From positions 124,001 to 188,000 of the forward strand of contig NZ_FOXQ01000003.1 in NCBI RefSeq assembly GCF_900115755.1: 64,000 nt of DNA. The letters run 5' to 3'. The DNA is from Parafilimonas terrae. Its GTDB lineage: Bacteria; Bacteroidota; Bacteroidia; Chitinophagales; Chitinophagaceae. Below the pieces are notes generated by a model that saw nothing but the letters and a program-made list of their open reading frames with translations, did not search any database and was not told the DNA's origin. The translations under genes and the position numbers were made by a program. Shown piece by piece: positions 25,597 through 35,660 of the stretch. Numbering within the stretch: the stretch's first letter is position 1; every line of letters starts with the position of its first letter.

Positions 25597-27504
25597 TTAC
25601 AATCCTGTAACAATAAATTCAGTGCGCCGGTTTAAAGCCCTTCCTTCTTCTGTAGAATTGTCAGCTACCGGTTTAGTTTCGCCAAAACCTTTTGAATTCA
25701 GGCGTTTTGCATCAATGCCTTTGCTTATCAAATAATCAACCACAGCTTTTGACCTGTTTTGAGACAGCAATAAATTATCTGCATCGCCGCCCACATTATC
25801 TGTATAACCGTTTATCTGTATTTTGATGGATGGATTATCATTCATTAACTGAACAAGTTTATTCAATTCAATCATACTTACCGGTTCAAGTGTAAAAGAC
25901 TTTGAATCGAACTGGATATTTTTTAAACGAACCGTGGCATTCAGCTCAACCGGTTCTAACGCAATATCTTTTACATAAACACTGTCTGAAGGCTTGTCTG
26001 CAAGATTAAAAACATCACTGTAAAATAAATAGCCTTTTCGGTTTACCGTGAAAGTGTAATTTTTATTTACCGGCAGCGTAATAAAATAATAACCGGTTTC
26101 ATCAGTTTGCACATTGCTTAAAACCTGCTGGCTGCTGTCAATGCTTAACTCAACAGAACATGGAAGGCCTTTATGTGTTTTAGCATCGGTAACGTAACCT
26201 TTTACATACAAAGTTTTTACAGGACTAACGTCAGGCCTTAATTTAAATTTATAGAGATCAAGAAAGCCTCTTGTATCAGCGCGGTCGCTGGCGTAATAAG
26301 CTGTTAAACCATCGGAAGCAACAAACAAGCTGCCTTCATTTTCCAGGGTATTGATTGGGTAACCAAGATTCTCCGGTTTGCTCCACTGCTTCTCCCCTGT
26401 TCTGCGCAGCATATAAATATCTGTGCCGCCATAACCGGGCAAGCCATTGGAAGTATAATATAATGTTTGATTATCGGCATGAATGAATGGTGCAATTTCA
26501 TCGCCAACTGTATTTATACCAGCGCCCATATTTACGGCAGGCTGCCATTTACCATTTACGCGATAACTTACGTACAGATCTTTGCCACCATAACCGCCCG
26601 GCCTGTCGCTACTGAAATACAATGCATTTTTATCAGGGCTTAATGATGGCGAGCTTTCCCAAAACTCTGTATTGATATTAGCGCCGAGGTTTACCGGTTC
26701 ACTCCAGCCGGTTGGAGTATCATAAGACATATATAAATCAAAATTGCCATAGCCCTTTCCTGCAAAATTTCCGGCAAATAAAAGCCATTCACCATCCTGC
26801 GAAATATTGATAGCGCCTTTGGATGGCTCAACATTTATATCGCCTTTAATTACTTCCGCTTTGGAATAACCGTCAGGCGTAAGCCTGCTTTCAACAAAAT
26901 CTTCCTGGATACCCTGGCCGCGACGGGTGAAGACCAAAATGCTGTCATCAATAGTGATAGACGGATAATATTCAGGCCGTGGCGAGTTTACATTATCACC
27001 AAGATTTACGGGAGTAAATTCATAATTAGCTGACGAATGCGAAGCTGCATACTGCAATGCAAATTCATAAGTATGCTTCCTATATAAAGCGCTCTTTTTA
27101 CTCTTCTCATTAAGCCTGGGCATAGTAAGAAAATCATCAACGGCGCTCAGCGCTTCATTAAATTTTCCGGCGCCTGCAAGGTTGATGGAATAAGGCAGCA
27201 AATAAAACTTTGAATAGCCGCTGTCGATTGTAAAAGCTTTCTGATAATTCAAAATGCTGTTGTTATAATCCTTCAATTCTCCGTAAACACCGCCAAGCGT
27301 AAGATAAGCATCCACAAAATTTGCATCGTACTCAATCGCCTTATCTAAAACAGGAATGGCATTGCTTACATCCATATCATTCTGCAAAATATCCATTGCC
27401 TTTGTGTAAGCATCCATCGCTTTTTTATTAACAGCTTCAGGATTATACTGCTGCGCCTTTGCAGCAATGGTTATACAACACAAACAAACCAATAGATGTT
27501 TCAT
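25597..27504 (-). CDS. OmpA-family protein with TPR and beta-propeller (PorE-like)
   Basis: This 635-residue protein has a signal peptide (MKHLLVCLCCITIAAKAQ), TPR motifs at about 25-125, and PD40/WD40-like propeller repeats at about 160-420 (SPSLSPDKNALYFSSDRPGGYGGKDLY and variants). A carboxypeptidase-regulatory-like sandwich follows near 430-500 (VKGYVTDAKTHKGLPCSVELS), then a C-terminal OmpA peptidoglycan-binding domain (IQINGYTDNVGGDADN to RALNRRTEFIVTG). This order is that of PorE, an outer-membrane-associated part of the type IX secretion system, but paralogues with other roles are common in this phylum. It stands alone. Confidence 0.8.
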   Translation of the reverse strand: MKHLLVCLCCITIAAKAQQYNPEAVNKKAMDAYTKAMDILQNDMDVSNAIPVLDKAIEYDANFVDAYLTLGGVYGELKDYNNSILNYQKAFTIDSGYSKFYLLPYSINLAGAGKFNEALSAVDDFLTMPRLNEKSKKSALYRKHTYEFALQYAASHSSANYEFTPVNLGDNVNSPRPEYYPSITIDDSILVFTRRGQGIQEDFVESRLTPDGYSKAEVIKGDINVEPSKGAINISQDGEWLLFAGNFAGKGYGNFDLYMSYDTPTGWSEPVNLGANINTEFWESSPSLSPDKNALYFSSDRPGGYGGKDLYVSYRVNGKWQPAVNMGAGINTVGDEIAPFIHADNQTLYYTSNGLPGYGGTDIYMLRRTGEKQWSKPENLGYPINTLENEGSLFVASDGLTAYYASDRADTRGFLDLYKFKLRPDVSPVKTLYVKGYVTDAKTHKGLPCSVELSIDSSQQVLSNVQTDETGYYFITLPVNKNYTFTVNRKGYLFYSDVFNLADKPSDSVYVKDIALEPVELNATVRLKNIQFDSKSFTLEPVSMIELNKLVQLMNDNPSIKIQINGYTDNVGGDADNLLLSQNRSKAVVDYLISKGIDAKRLNSKGFGETKPVADNSTEEGRALNRRTEFIVTGL

Positions 27505-27710
27505 CAGTGAATTTTTATTTTATTTTTTTGCCTGATGGAACGCCCGGTAAATTTTCCTTGTTTATAAAAATTTAAGCGTTTCATAAAGTAAAGATGCAAA
27601 CAAGTTGTTTAAATAAACTTCACTAAAAGTTAAAACTGAATATCGTGAATTTGCATGGAGATATAAGTTTTGAAACGAAATTTGCGCCAACATATTATCA
27701 ATTCATATAA

Positions 27711-28964
27711 ATGAGAAAATCAGTTTTTACCTTTTGCTTTCTTTTTATATTGGCAAGCTTATCTGCACAAGACACTGCGCAAAAAATCACCTATGGCCGT
27801 TTTAACAACGAAGAACAGCAGTCAAAGCCATATATTATTTTAATTTCTGTTGATGGCCTGCGCTGGGATTTCATTCAGAAATATCATGCGGAAAATTTAA
27901 TACAGCTTGGCAGCAGCGGCGTAACCGCATCTGCCATGGTCCCTTCTTTTCCGTCACTTACTTTTCCAAACCATTATACCATTGCAACAGGCCTTTATCC
28001 AGCACATCATGGTTTGGTGAATAACAGCTTTTATGATGAAAACAAAAAAGCATTTTACGCCATGAGCAATAAAGCGGCTGTGCGGGATAGCTCCTGGTAT
28101 GGCGGCACACCTTTATGGGTGCTTGCAGAAGAACAACACATGCTGAGCGCCAGTTTTTACTGGGTAGGTTCGGAAGCGCCGGAACATGGTATTTTCCCAA
28201 CATACACTTACAGTTATAATGAAGCCATTGGTATTGACAGGCGTATTGAAGTGGTAAAAAACTGGTTGCAGTTGCCTGAAGACAGGCGGCCACATTTTAT
28301 TGCTTTTTATTTTCCGCAGGTAGATCATGCAGCGCATTTATTTGGGCCTGATTCAAAAGAAACAGCAATGGCTGTTCAGTTTGTTGACAGCGCTGTAGCC
28401 AAAATGGTTGCTACAGTAAATGCACTGAATTTGCCGGTCAATTATATATTAGTTTCAGATCATGGCATGACACAGGTGGACACCATCAATACGTTGCCCT
28501 TGCCTGCTGTAATTGATACATCGAAATTTATTGTTCCCAACGGCGATGCTTTGCTGCAGTTATATGCAAAAGATAAAAACGATGTGTTGCCAACGTACAA
28601 ACAGTTAAAAGCAACAGCAAAAGATTATGATGTTTATTTAGCAACCAATACACCTGCTCACTGGCATTACAGCAAAAAAGATGATTATTATAACCGCATC
28701 GGCGATATTATCCTCACCCCACATTTACCCAAAGCTTTTAATATCAGGAACAGGAAAATAACGCCCGGCAAACACGGCTTCGATCCAAAAATTGAAGATA
28801 TGCATGCTACGTTTATGGCCTGGGGGCCCGCCTTTAAACAGGGAAAGAAAATCCGCTCATTTGAAAACGTAAATGTGTATCCGCTTGTTGCAAAAATCTT
28901 AGGGCTTAGTTACACAGAAAAAATAGATGGCAAATTATCTGTATTGAAAAACATTCTCAGATAA
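27711..28964 (+). CDS. Type I phosphodiesterase/nucleotide pyrophosphatase family enzyme
   Basis: This 417-residue exported enzyme (MRKSVFTFCFLFILASLSAQ) belongs to the alkaline phosphatase superfamily, NPP branch. The metal Asp is D48 in ILISVDGLRWD, the nucleophile T84 is in FPSLTFPNHYT, and later ligands are in FPQVDHAAHLFG, LVSDHGMT and PGKHGFDP. It should hydrolyse phosphodiester or pyrophosphate bonds outside the cytoplasm; the substrate is not evident. It is monocistronic by spacing. Confidence 0.9.
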   Translation: MRKSVFTFCFLFILASLSAQDTAQKITYGRFNNEEQQSKPYIILISVDGLRWDFIQKYHAENLIQLGSSGVTASAMVPSFPSLTFPNHYTIATGLYPAHHGLVNNSFYDENKKAFYAMSNKAAVRDSSWYGGTPLWVLAEEQHMLSASFYWVGSEAPEHGIFPTYTYSYNEAIGIDRRIEVVKNWLQLPEDRRPHFIAFYFPQVDHAAHLFGPDSKETAMAVQFVDSAVAKMVATVNALNLPVNYILVSDHGMTQVDTINTLPLPAVIDTSKFIVPNGDALLQLYAKDKNDVLPTYKQLKATAKDYDVYLATNTPAHWHYSKKDDYYNRIGDIILTPHLPKAFNIRNRKITPGKHGFDPKIEDMHATFMAWGPAFKQGKKIRSFENVNVYPLVAKILGLSYTEKIDGKLSVLKNILR

Positions 28965-29325
28965 ATATATCAATGCGGACAGGCACAATCTGGCATAAAC
29001 TTTTCCGAACATTTTATTGAATAACGGCTTATTAACTTATACGGGTAATAATCAACGGTATGGCTTTTGTTGGATAAAGGTTAAAACATTTGCTGGTTAA
29101 ACATTGCAGCAACGCTTTTCAAAGATTTACCGTTAATGTAAATCATAACTTTAAAAGGCTGGTTGAATTAATAATTGAATGAATGATGTAATAATCAAAA
29201 GGCTTTGTATTAAACGGGTATCCTTTAGTGTAATGCAGGAATGATGAAGTGCGATGTACCAGGTACCCCGTTATTTCAGGCCAACAACAAATAATTCAGC
29301 CAGCTTTTTACTTAAATATCTTATT
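28965..29325. other. Intergenic stretch, no gene seen
   Basis: These 361 AT-rich bases between the phosphodiesterase and the outer-membrane protein gene presumably hold the latter's promoter. I see no long frame, strong hairpin or dispersed repeat. The frame opening at 29254 is an unlikely N-terminal extension of the next gene, because a good signal peptide starts at 29326. Confidence 0.5.
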
Positions 29326-30051
29326 ATGAAAAAATGCCTTTTTCTTTTATTGCTTACACCGCTTTTCATTAAAACATCCGCGCAAAATGATAACATGACG
29401 TATGATCCTAATAAAGCTTTAATGGTAACAATTGGTGCAGGCGCTGGTTATAACGACTATAAACACCTGAACAACCGGCTGGATGATGCCGGCATTCTTA
29501 CCGTTGGCAAGTTTTCCATCAGCAACATGCTGGAAGCAGACATGCGCATGAAAAACCTGCTGATAGGATTGGGCACAGGAATGAATTTATCAGCCAGAAA
29601 AAATGATGATTATAAAACCTGGCTGATGAGTTTCTATGGCGGTGCACATGCTGCTTACTATATAGCCAATAGCAAAAACTTTCATTTCGGGCCACAGCTT
29701 GGTATTGGTGCGTATGGCTCGTTTGTAAAAATAACGGAGCGCAACGGCCATAATAATTTTAATGATTTAATAACCAGTGGCAACAGCACAACCATAAGCC
29801 AATATACACCTGCACTGGATTTTGCTTTACGATTTGATTTTGCTGATTTCAGCAAAAGCAAGACTGGCGTGGCCGGTTTACGGTTAGGTTACAGGCTGGG
29901 TTTAAGTAACCGCGGCTGGGGCGATGATGCAGGCACATCAGTGGTGGATGGATCACCCAAAGACAGGATTGGCCAGTTTTATGCAATGGCAACGATTGGC
30001 TTAACAGCATTGAAACCAAATAACTGGAGAGGCATGAAAAATATGCACTAA
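29326..30051 (+). CDS. Predicted outer-membrane beta-barrel protein
   Basis: The protein is 241 residues from MKKCLFLLLLTPLFIKTSAQ, a clear signal peptide. The mature part alternates short amphipathic strands with aromatic girdle residues (LMVTIGAGAGYNDYKHL, AAYYIANSKNFHFGPQLGIGAYGSF, GLRLGYRLGLSNRGWG, FYAMATIGLTAL), as in small OmpW- or OmpA-type barrels. No ligand or enzyme motif is visible. It is convergent with recR, with a 6-base gap. Confidence 0.65.
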   Translation: MKKCLFLLLLTPLFIKTSAQNDNMTYDPNKALMVTIGAGAGYNDYKHLNNRLDDAGILTVGKFSISNMLEADMRMKNLLIGLGTGMNLSARKNDDYKTWLMSFYGGAHAAYYIANSKNFHFGPQLGIGAYGSFVKITERNGHNNFNDLITSGNSTTISQYTPALDFALRFDFADFSKSKTGVAGLRLGYRLGLSNRGWGDDAGTSVVDGSPKDRIGQFYAMATIGLTALKPNNWRGMKNMH

Positions 30052-30057
30052 TAATTT

Positions 30058-30675
30058 TTAATGCGAGATATATTTATCAACCGGCATACGGTTTTGCAGG
30101 CTGCGGCCAAGCGTTAATTCATCGGCATATTCAAGATCGCCGCCAAACGCAATGCCGCGGGCTATGGTTGTGATACGACAATTAAAATCCTTAATTTTTT
30201 TCTGGATATAATAGATAGTAGTATCGCCCTGTATATTTGGGCTTAAAGCAAAAATGAGTTCTTCCGTTTGTTCTTTCTGAATGCGCTGTACCAGCGATTC
30301 TATCTGTAGCTGGTCTGGCCCAATTCCATCCAAAGGAGAAATAACGCCGCCTAAAATATGATACGTGCCGCTAAACTGCTGCGTATTTTCTATCGCAATA
30401 ACATCCCGCAGGTTTTCTACCACGCAAATCAAACTTTGGTTACGTAAACTATTAGCGCAAATAGAACATATATCAGCATCGCTTACATTATTACAACGCT
30501 GGCAAAATTTTATATCGCGGCGCATGCGGGCAATGGTTTCACTGAAATTTTCAGTGATCGATTCATCCTGTTTTAATAGATGCAATACCATGCGCAATGC
30601 GGTTTTTTTACCAATTCCCGGGAACCTGGCAAATTCGTTCACTGCATTTTCAAGAAGGGAAGAAGAGAATTGCAT
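30058..30675 (-). CDS. recR: Recombination mediator RecR
   Basis: The protein is 205 residues from MQFSSSLLENAVNEFARFPGIGKKTALRMVLHLL, the helix-hairpin-helix. The zinc finger is CQRCNNVSDADICSIC, and the Toprim domain includes ICVVENLRDVIAIENTQQFSGTYHILGGVISPLDGIGPDQL and IARGIAFGGDLEYADELTLGRSL. With RecO and RecF it loads RecA onto SSB-coated gapped DNA. An upstream ATG at 30690 adds five residues and is less typical. Confidence 0.96.
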   Translation of the reverse strand: MQFSSSLLENAVNEFARFPGIGKKTALRMVLHLLKQDESITENFSETIARMRRDIKFCQRCNNVSDADICSICANSLRNQSLICVVENLRDVIAIENTQQFSGTYHILGGVISPLDGIGPDQLQIESLVQRIQKEQTEELIFALSPNIQGDTTIYYIQKKIKDFNCRITTIARGIAFGGDLEYADELTLGRSLQNRMPVDKYISH

Positions 30676-31021
30676 GCGCAAATGTAGCAAATATCAGCCC
30701 TAACAAAACGCTATGATTAAGCAAAGAAAATATATAAAACGCCGTTTGTAAACCGTGAATTTTTTCCGGTTAATATTGCCATGCCTATGAATGTAAACAG
30801 GCAATGGATATTGCCCGTTTATATTGCTTGTATTTACACTAAAACTAATCGCTGCTATTTGCATGCAGGAAGGTTTAATGTTCAATGCAAAATTAAGAAA
30901 GGCAAAATCTATAATTGTCATTTTAACTTTTATTTCCTTTTAACAAACGCTGCAAGCCTGTAAAACCAATATGCATTCGCCCAAAACAAAAATTTAATTT
31001 AGCAGCCATTAAATATCCATT
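30676..31021. other. Intergenic stretch between divergent recR and SDR genes
   Basis: These 346 AT-rich bases hold the two divergent promoters. Short frames on both strands (for example 30700-30921 and 30781-30963) overlap each other and have no coding character. No hairpin or repeat was noticed. Confidence 0.5.
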
Positions 31022-31714
31022 ATGTCAAATTCCAAACACATAGCAATAGTTACAGGCGCTTCAGGCAATCTTGGTAAAGCAGTAATAAAAAAATTTATAG
31101 CAGAAGGTTATTTTGTTATTGGTACCCGGCACCATACTGATATATCTTTTGATGACAGCAATTTTGAAAGTATTGAAGCAGACCTCACCAATGAAGAAGC
31201 CGCCAGCGCATTTGTGAACGATGTTATCGCCAGGCACAAACACATTGACGTTGCCATACTTACTACAGGCGGTTTTGCCATGGGTAATATAGGCAGCACA
31301 AAAACAAGCGATATTGCCAACCAATACAAACTCAATTTTGAAACGACCTACAATGTTGCAGCGCCTGTTTTTAACCACATGTTGCAACAAAACAATGGCA
31401 AAATATTCATGATTGGTTCAAAGCCGGGACTTGACATGAGAAACGGCAAAGGCATGGTAGCATATAGCCTGGCAAAATCATTAATATTCCGTTTGGCCGA
31501 ACTCATGAATGATGAAGCCAGAGGGAAAAATGTAGTAACCAATGTAATTGTTCCCGGCACGATTGATACGCCGCAAAACCGGGCTGCTATGCCAGGCAGC
31601 AGTTTTGACAAATGGACAACACCCGAAGCTATTGCTGATGTTATTTACTGGTATTGCACCAGCGAAGCAAACGTTTTGCGCGAAGGCGTGATAAAGATTT
31701 ATAACCAGGCTTAA
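31022..31714 (+). CDS. Short-chain dehydrogenase/reductase
   Basis: This 230-residue classical SDR has the cofactor motif IVTGASGNLGKAV (TGxxxxxG), a catalytic YxxxK in MVAYSLAKSLI, and VPGTIDTPQNRA after it. The Asn-Ala-Gly motif is replaced by LTTGGFAMG. It uses NAD(P)H on an unknown carbonyl substrate. It is monocistronic by spacing. Confidence 0.88.
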   Translation: MSNSKHIAIVTGASGNLGKAVIKKFIAEGYFVIGTRHHTDISFDDSNFESIEADLTNEEAASAFVNDVIARHKHIDVAILTTGGFAMGNIGSTKTSDIANQYKLNFETTYNVAAPVFNHMLQQNNGKIFMIGSKPGLDMRNGKGMVAYSLAKSLIFRLAELMNDEARGKNVVTNVIVPGTIDTPQNRAAMPGSSFDKWTTPEAIADVIYWYCTSEANVLREGVIKIYNQA

Positions 31715-31824
31715 TGAATTGAAATTAAACCTCTCTTATTTCTGTATTTATGCAATATTAACCGCCTTATCTTGCGCAGGCAACCGTTATATAACCAGGT
31801 AATAGTTCTTAATAAACAAAGCTC

Positions 31825-34065
31825 ATGAAAAAATTTATTACAGTGCCCGCACTATTTTTAATAGCGGGTTTATTTCACACAGCAAAAGCGCAGCAATACA
31901 CTTCGTTTGTTGATCCATACATAGGTTCAGGCGGGCATGGCCACGTTTTCGTAGGGGCCAGTGTGCCGCTGGGCGCCGTGCAGGTTGGGCCTAACAATTT
32001 TATGCAGGGCTGGGACTGGTGTTCCGGTTATCATTATTCAGACAGCATCATCATTGGTTTTTCACAAACACATTTAAGCGGCACCGGCATTGGCGACCTG
32101 GGCGATGTGCTTATTATGCCTTATACCGGCGCCGTTAAAACAGGTAAAGCCACGCCTAAAAATTATACTGATGGTTATGGCAGCAAATTTTCGCATGCCA
32201 ACGAGAAAGTAAAACCCGGCTATTATGCGGTGAAGCTGGATAACGGCGTTAAAGTTGAATTAACGGCTTCTGAACGTGTTGCCTATCACCGTTATCATTT
32301 TCCCGCCAATAAAGATGCACGCATTTTAATTGATTTGAAAGAAGGTATTGGCGACAGGCCTACCGAAACCTATATTGAACAAACAGACGCCACCACATTT
32401 AAAGGTTACCGTTTTTCAAGAGGGTGGGCAAACGATCAGCATTTATATTTCGCTATAAAAATTTCCAAACCTGTTACCGATTTTGTGGTGTATGATGATT
32501 CCACTGCGCTTACTGCAAAGAATGGAAAAGCAAAAGCTATTAAAGGGCTGATAAGCTTTAAAAAGTTTTCGGGCGATGTAGATCTGAAAATAGGCATCTC
32601 TGCTGTAAGCGCAGAGAACGCCCTAACAAATTTAACCACAGAAATACCGGGCTGGAATTTTGAACAGGTGGCCGCCCTTGCCGATAAAAAATGGAACGAT
32701 GAGCTTTCAAAAATTAAAATAGAAACCAGCAATAATGCTGAGAAAAAAATTTTTTACACTGCCTTATTTCACACATTAATCAATCCATCATTATACAACG
32801 ATGTAAACGGTGAATACCGCGGTGCAGACAAGCAGGTGCATAAAGCTGCTTTCAATAACTATTCAGTGTTTTCTTTGTGGGATACTTATCGCGCCTTACA
32901 TCCTTTATACACCATTTTCCAACCCGGCAGGGTGAATGACCTTGTACAATCCATGCTTGTTATTTATCAGCAGCAAAACAAATTGCCCGTTTGGCATTTG
33001 ATGAGTTGCGAAACCAATACAATGCCCGGCGTAAGCAGTGCACAGGTTGTTGCAGAAGCTTACACAAAAGGTTTTAAAGGATTTGATAAAACACTGGCGC
33101 TTGAAGCTGTAAAAAATTCTATGATGCGCGATGAGCAGGGATTAAAGTATGATAAAATACTGCAGCAAATCCCTTATGATAGTGTACGCGAATCGGTTGC
33201 AAAAGCGCTGGAATATGGCGTTTCCAATGCCAGCATTGCACTGATGGAAAAGAAGGCCGGCAACATAAGCGACTATGAATATTTTAATAAACGGGCGCAT
33301 AATTACAAACTGTATTTTGATAGTTCGTCAGGTTTTTTTCGTGGCAGAGATGCCGCCGGCGCCTGGAACCCGGTATTCGATCCGGCAAGGTCATCGCATC
33401 CATATATAGATGATCTTGCAGAAGGCAATCACTGGCAATATATATGGCTGGTGCCGGGCGATGTGGAAGGCCTTATGCAACTGCTTGGCGGCGAAGCAAA
33501 GTTTACAGCAAAGCTGGATTCTTTATTTGTATTGCAGGCGCCTTACGATCCTAAAGCGCCACCGGATATAGCAGGTTTGATTGGTCAATATGCGCATGGC
33601 AACGAGCCCTGCCATCATGTGCTTTACCTGTATGCGTATGCAGGCCAGCAATGGAAATCGGCAGAAAAGGCCCGCTATGTTTTAAATAATTTATACGGCA
33701 CCGATCCCGATAATGGCGTTAGCGGCAATGATGATTGCGGGCAAATGTCGGCATGGTATATTTTATCATCGCTCGGTTTTTATCCTGTATTGCCGGCAAA
33801 CGGCGCTTATGTTTTCGGAAGCCCGTTATTTAATAAAGCTTCACTGAAAGTTTTCAACAATAAAACTTTTACTGTTGAGGCAGTAAACAACAGCCCTGAA
33901 AATATTTATATACAACATGCAGAATTAAATGGTAAGCCTTACACGAAAACTTATATTATGTATGATGATATTATGAACGGCGGCACTTTAAAATTGTTTA
34001 TGGGCAACAAGCCCAATTACGCGTATGGCGCTAATGCAGCAGACAGGCCAAAATCTGTTTATTAA
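31825..34065 (+). CDS. GH92 alpha-mannosidase, secreted
   Basis: This 746-residue protein has a signal peptide (MKKFITVPALFLIAGLFHTAKAQ). The N-terminal GH92 sandwich (YTSFVDPYIGSGGHGHVFVGASVPLGAVQVGPNN) is followed by an (alpha/alpha)6 domain with FSLWDTYRALHPLYTI, PVWHLMSCETNTMPG and GNDDCGQMSAWYILSSLGFYPV, the signature segments holding calcium ligands and the catalytic acids. Family members are calcium-dependent inverting alpha-mannosidases acting on N-glycans or fungal mannans. It precedes the rhamnose regulator by 88 bases and may be transcribed separately. Confidence 0.94.
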   Translation: MKKFITVPALFLIAGLFHTAKAQQYTSFVDPYIGSGGHGHVFVGASVPLGAVQVGPNNFMQGWDWCSGYHYSDSIIIGFSQTHLSGTGIGDLGDVLIMPYTGAVKTGKATPKNYTDGYGSKFSHANEKVKPGYYAVKLDNGVKVELTASERVAYHRYHFPANKDARILIDLKEGIGDRPTETYIEQTDATTFKGYRFSRGWANDQHLYFAIKISKPVTDFVVYDDSTALTAKNGKAKAIKGLISFKKFSGDVDLKIGISAVSAENALTNLTTEIPGWNFEQVAALADKKWNDELSKIKIETSNNAEKKIFYTALFHTLINPSLYNDVNGEYRGADKQVHKAAFNNYSVFSLWDTYRALHPLYTIFQPGRVNDLVQSMLVIYQQQNKLPVWHLMSCETNTMPGVSSAQVVAEAYTKGFKGFDKTLALEAVKNSMMRDEQGLKYDKILQQIPYDSVRESVAKALEYGVSNASIALMEKKAGNISDYEYFNKRAHNYKLYFDSSSGFFRGRDAAGAWNPVFDPARSSHPYIDDLAEGNHWQYIWLVPGDVEGLMQLLGGEAKFTAKLDSLFVLQAPYDPKAPPDIAGLIGQYAHGNEPCHHVLYLYAYAGQQWKSAEKARYVLNNLYGTDPDNGVSGNDDCGQMSAWYILSSLGFYPVLPANGAYVFGSPLFNKASLKVFNNKTFTVEAVNNSPENIYIQHAELNGKPYTKTYIMYDDIMNGGTLKLFMGNKPNYAYGANAADRPKSVY

Positions 34066-34153
34066 AATTATTTTTATAGAGATATGCTGAGGCACGTTTG
34101 CGAATTTGAATATCTCTGCATCACTTTGTACTTTGCCCGTAATATTTTAAAGG

Positions 34154-35185
34154 ATGAAACCTGTAGGCATTTATGATATTATACGGATTGATGAGTTTTC
34201 TTCCACACCCAAATACCAGCAAATCATCAATTCTATTCTTAAGGCTATTGAGTCGGGGAGACTGCAGCAGCAGGACATATTGCCTTCTATTAATGATCTC
34301 AGTTACGAGCTGGATGTATCGAGGGATACAGCGGAAAAAGGTTATCGCTACTTAAAAAAAACGGGTGTGCTTGGCTCGGTGCCGGGGAAAGGTTATTTCA
34401 TAAAAAACACGGTAGTTAACCATGTGCTGAATATTTGTTTGCTGTTTAATAAACTAAGCGCCCATAAAAAAATTATTTACGATTCATTTGTTGAAGCGCT
34501 TGGCAGCAATGCTGCAATAGATTTTTATATCTACAACAACGATTTCTCTTTATTTAAAAAATTATTAAGCAGCAAACAGGAAGATTATACGCATTATGTC
34601 ATCATCCCGCATTTTATAGAAGGCGGTGAAAAAGCCTGTGATATTATCAATACGCTTCCGAAAGACAAGCTTATTTTACTCGACAAAAAAGTGGCCGGCG
34701 TAGATGGCGAATATGGCGCGGTATATGAAAATTTCTCAAAAGATATTTATACCGCATTGCATAAAGCAAAGGAACAATTAAGCAAGTATCATTCATTAAA
34801 AATACTGTTTCCGCAAAACAGTTATTACCCGCATGAAATAACAGACGGCTTTTCCAGGTTTTGCCAGGATTATGCATTTAAGTATAAGGTGGTAAGCAAC
34901 ATTAAAACCGAAGAACTTAAAAAAGGCGAAGCTTATATTTCAGTAATGGAAGATGACCTTGTAACATTAATTGAACACATTCTTCAATCAAATCTTGAAG
35001 TGGGTAAAGACATTGGCATTATTTCTTATAATGAAACGCCGGTTAAAAAAATTATTCTCGATGGCATTACCACCATATCAACCGATTTTAAGAAGATGGG
35101 TAAAATGACTGCCGAATTAATTTTAAGCGGCTCAAGGCAACACATTGAAGTGCCGTTTATGCTTACCCTGAGAGCTTCTTTATAA
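34154..35185 (+). CDS. GntR-type regulator with LacI-like sugar-binding domain
   Basis: This 343-residue regulator has an N-terminal GntR winged helix at about residues 15-85 (PKYQQIINSILKAIESGRLQQQDILPSINDLSYELDVSRDTAEKGYRYLKKTGVLGSVPGKGYFI) fused to a periplasmic-binding-protein-like effector domain ending IISYNETPVKKIILDGITTISTDFKKMG. This arrangement is seen in Bacteroidota sugar regulators. Its position directly before the rhamnosidase and the rha genes suggests that it senses rhamnose or a metabolite and represses the operon. Possible promoter elements are TTTG at 34105 and TACTTTG at 34129. Confidence 0.82.
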   Translation: MKPVGIYDIIRIDEFSSTPKYQQIINSILKAIESGRLQQQDILPSINDLSYELDVSRDTAEKGYRYLKKTGVLGSVPGKGYFIKNTVVNHVLNICLLFNKLSAHKKIIYDSFVEALGSNAAIDFYIYNNDFSLFKKLLSSKQEDYTHYVIIPHFIEGGEKACDIINTLPKDKLILLDKKVAGVDGEYGAVYENFSKDIYTALHKAKEQLSKYHSLKILFPQNSYYPHEITDGFSRFCQDYAFKYKVVSNIKTEELKKGEAYISVMEDDLVTLIEHILQSNLEVGKDIGIISYNETPVKKIILDGITTISTDFKKMGKMTAELILSGSRQHIEVPFMLTLRASL

Positions 35186-35660
35186 ACCTGGAAGCAACAC
35201 ATATTTTTCAACTATCATCACCTTTAATTGCAGCACAGCACAGGACGGTTGAAAAAGTTACAAAAGATACTTTCGTTCTGCATCATATATTAAATGTTGA
35301 TTGCACTGAAAGTTCTGAATGCTGGTTAAATAAATTCATAAATCAGCTACTGTAAGCTTACTATAGTTTAAAGCATAACAGATTTTATTTATCGCTAAAT
35401 AAAACGATAGTCCTGTTGCCATAACCGTCATTTTTATAAATAAACCTTTATGCCAAATTATATGCCTGCATATTGCAGCGGCAGTTATTTGTTCATTATT
35501 GCCAGGGCAGGGTTTTCCCTTTTTTTAAAAGCGGCGCCTTGCTAACCCGTTGTGAATACACGCAGCCAAACTTTAATGCATGCATAATGAATGGTGCATA
35601 ATCATAAAACCCACAAGCCCAAAACAAGGCATCAATTATCTTACTAATAAATACCTGCTA
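35186..35660. other. Regulatory gap upstream of the rhamnose operon
   Basis: These 475 bases lie between the regulator and the GH106 gene. TTTTTCAAC near 35209 and GTTGAAAAA near 35248 form a 9-bp inverted pair. A possible promoter (TTG at 35249, TACTTTCG at 35268) follows, though the 16-base spacer is short. The frame from 35580 is an unlikely extension of GH106. An operator for the GntR regulator is expected here, but I cannot identify one with certainty. Confidence 0.4.

Noticed and set aside
30700-30963. Two short opposing frames between recR and the SDR gene
   Set aside because: They overlap each other antisense, are AT-driven, and have no start context or similarity that I can recognise.
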